From Gemmatimonadota bacterium (GTDB lineage: Bacteria; Gemmatimonadota; Gemmatimonadetes; Longimicrobiales; Gaopeijiaceae): 6,826 bases of DNA. Position numbers and translations under genes: made by a program. The stretch spans positions 1-6,826 of the forward strand of contig PWZC01000037.1 of NCBI GenBank assembly GCA_003567615.1, read 5' to 3'. The notes under the pieces were generated by a model. That model ran no database searches and was not told where the DNA came from. It saw nothing but the letters and a program-made list of their open reading frames with translations. Below are positions 5,409 to 6,826 of this stretch, piece by piece (the stretch's first letter is position 1; every line of letters begins with the position of its first letter).

Positions 5409-6485
5409 TCAGAAGACCAGGCCGAGTGTGACGTGAACGGGCTCGTCCCCGGACGTCGGGCCTCCTCGGGAAAGTGAGCGGGCAATCCCGAATTCGAACC
5501 GGTCGAATCGGACCCCGAACCCCAGGCCGGCCCCGGCGGTCTGATTCCGATCCAGCCCTCCACCCCAAACGTACCCGCCCCGGACGGATACGTCATCGAT
5601 CCCGGCCGCAGCCGCGGAAATCTGCCCGCCCACAAAGACAGCGACGTTCCCCGGGTCACGTAGGCGATCTTCCACCTCGCTGACAACGCGAAGCGCCACC
5701 TCCTGCTCCTCCACGAATCGGTCAAGAAGATCGTAGGAGACCGCCATCCGAACCCTGGACGGCAACGGATCCGACTGGCCGGAGTCCCGGACCGTGAACT
5801 CGGTCCCAAGGTGGGCGACCATGATCCCCACATCCAGCGGGTACCCCGCGAACGGAGTCGCCTGAATGCCCAGGTCGGTGGCCCATGAGGAGGCGGCTAC
5901 CGTGCCGTCCGGACACTGGCCGCGGCACGTGACACGGTACTGAATGGACTTGAGGTTCATTCCCAGTCGAACCCGCTGGCCGAATGGGCGACCCACCGAC
6001 GCAATGGCCTGGTGACTCCGAATGGTGATGGAGCCGACCACCTGCCGATCCTGGTCGGTGAGATCCTGGCTACCAACGTCCAACATCTGGTAGGACAGGC
6101 CGAAAGCCATCCCCTGGCCAGCTCCGCCTCGCACCACGGAGACGCCCGTCGCCTCGCCGGCGACATGTTCGCCTCGGACCAGAAGCGCGCGCCCGCCTTC
6201 CAGGCTCACCAGACCCGCCGGGTTCCAGAATGCGGATTCAGACGAACCCACCGCCGTCATCGCCCGTCCGAGGGCGACGCCTTGCGCCCCGCTTGGAAGG
6301 AGAAGGAACAAAGCCCCCTCCCCCACTGCGGTCTCTTCCTGGGAGCCCCCCTGTGCAAGAAGGACCGACGGATGGACAACCAAAACGCACGTGAGTGCCC
6401 AGAGGAGCGGGAGCCAGGCCAACCGCACTGCCCGGCACCGTCGGAAATCAGGGATCACTCGGGGCACCAACCTCACCTTCTCCAT
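5409..6485 (-). CDS. PorV/PorQ-like outer-membrane beta-barrel protein
   Basis: This 358-residue protein has a signal peptide: a basic n-region (RRCRAVR), a hydrophobic core (about 22-43) and a likely cleavage after VLLA (A44). The mature start carries the family signature, LPSGAQGVALGRAMTAVG followed by SAFWNPAGL (84-92), typical of PorV/PorQ barrels related to FadL. Alternating strands follow, and the last residue is Phe (VTLGLVF), as in substrates of the BAM complex. It therefore probably sits in the outer membrane. PorV carries type IX secretion cargo in Bacteroidota, but many paralogues outside that system have no known role, so I give no symbol. A CRGQC pair (C187, C191) could form a disulfide in a loop. 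The ATG at 6485 shares one base with the era stop (TGATG), so translation is probably coupled; an upstream in-frame extension to 6572 lies inside era and would bury the signal peptide. LTC at 31-33 is not a convincing lipobox. Confidence 0.85.
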   Translation of the reverse strand: MEKVRLVPRVIPDFRRCRAVRLAWLPLLWALTCVLVVHPSVLLAQGGSQEETAVGEGALFLLLPSGAQGVALGRAMTAVGSSESAFWNPAGLVSLEGGRALLVRGEHVAGEATGVSVVRGGAGQGMAFGLSYQMLDVGSQDLTDQDRQVVGSITIRSHQAIASVGRPFGQRVRLGMNLKSIQYRVTCRGQCPDGTVAASSWATDLGIQATPFAGYPLDVGIMVAHLGTEFTVRDSGQSDPLPSRVRMAVSYDLLDRFVEEQEVALRVVSEVEDRLRDPGNVAVFVGGQISAAAAGIDDVSVRGGYVWGGGLDRNQTAGAGLGFGVRFDRFEFGIARSLSRGGPTSGDEPVHVTLGLVF

Positions 6486-6826
6486 CACGATCGCCGGATT
6501 TCGGGTATGGGCAGCCCCAACCGACGCAGTTCGCCCCTCTTCTTGCGCCATTTGGGAAGCACCTTCACCCAAAGGTCGAGATAGACAGGTTGCTCGAGAA
6601 AGGCCTCGATCTTGGCACGGGCATCACGCCCAAGTGTTCGAATGGCGGCTCCTCGCTCACCGATCAAGATGCCCTTCTGCGAGGCCCGTTCCACAAAGAT
6701 GTTGACCTGTATGTAGGTCCTCCCACCGCCTTCACGGAAGTCCTCGACCTCGCAGAAGGTGGCGTACGGAATCTCCTCCCGGAATTGATCGAAGACCGTC
6801 TCTCGGACCAACTCACCTACGAAGAA
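6485..6826 (-). CDS. era: GTPase Era, C-terminal fragment with KH domain (cut by window edge)
   Basis: The last 113 residues of Era are present; the G domain lies outside the window. Era is an essential GTPase that binds the 3' end of 16S rRNA and helps 30S subunit maturation. The fragment begins FFVGELVRETVFDQFREEIPYA, matching the linker helix before the KH domain. The KH nucleic-acid-binding signature ILIGERGAAIRTLG comes next, then the typical ending VYLDLWVKVLPKWR (E. coli has APVHLELWVKV). It stops at TGA 6487-6485 with RRS. The reading frame is open to the window end, so the TTG at 6811 is an internal codon and not the start. The next gene overlaps the stop by one base, making era the visible head of this operon. 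Confidence 0.95.
   Translation of the reverse strand, partial: FFVGELVRETVFDQFREEIPYATFCEVEDFREGGGRTYIQVNIFVERASQKGILIGERGAAIRTLGRDARAKIEAFLEQPVYLDLWVKVLPKWRKKRGELRRLGLPIPEIRRS

Noticed and set aside
5348..5833. In-frame 162-residue extension of RNase R
   Set aside because: It overlaps the PorV-like gene in another frame, has Trp/Arg/Ser-rich shadow composition, and RNase R homology starts at the ATG at 5347.
6385..6400. Lipobox in the PorV-like signal peptide (LTC)
   Set aside because: Thr directly before the Cys is not a usual lipobox residue, hydrophobic residues continue past the Cys, and a better signal peptidase I site follows at VLLA.
1..6826. CRISPR arrays, insertion sequences, integrase, phage or defence genes
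   Set aside because: No regularly spaced direct repeats, transposase motifs, attachment sites or defence domains are visible. The window is housekeeping in character.

Overview
The window is a GC-rich bacterial chromosome segment in which every supported gene lies on the minus strand, so the biological reading direction is from high to low coordinates. The outer-membrane PorV/PorQ-like barrel, the GHIGGDDF-type GGDEF protein, the MJ0042-type zinc-ribbon protein and the high GC at third codon positions would fit a Gemmatimonadota-like lineage or a relative in the Bacteroidota/deltaproteobacterial range. That placement is an inference from gene content, not from a marker phylogeny.

Layout in transcription order: (1) 6826-6485, the C-terminal KH-domain part of the GTPase Era, cut by the window edge; (2) 6485-5409, a secreted PorV/PorQ-like beta-barrel protein whose ATG shares one base with the era stop; (3) 5347-3215, ribonuclease R (rnr) with all domains and catalytic aspartates; (4) 3172-2111, a degenerate receiver fused to a GGDEF domain of GGDDF type; (5) 2114-1491, an MJ0042 zinc-ribbon protein whose GTG start overlaps the previous stop; (6) 1490-1263, a 228-bp intergenic region with a clear intrinsic terminator, several hairpins and a candidate promoter; (7) 1262-152, prfB (release factor 2), intact through a classical programmed +1 frameshift; (8) 155-1, the start of lysS (lysyl-tRNA synthetase), overlapping prfB by ATGA.

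The first five genes are tightly packed (two overlaps, gaps of 61 and 42 bp) and look like one operon ending at the terminator at 1362-1335. It joins ribosome maturation (Era) and RNA turnover (RNase R) with an envelope protein and a probable c-di-GMP module. The second unit, prfB-lysS, is a translation operon. Its frameshift makes RF2 synthesis depend on RF2 activity, and lysS is probably translationally coupled to prfB.

Most of the window is conventional. The part least explained by known families is the intergenic region 1263-1490. There a 17-bp-spaced promoter-like pair, a 5' hairpin, a mutually exclusive GC-rich pairing and a terminator together resemble either a small RNA of roughly 80 nt or a transcription attenuator upstream of prfB.
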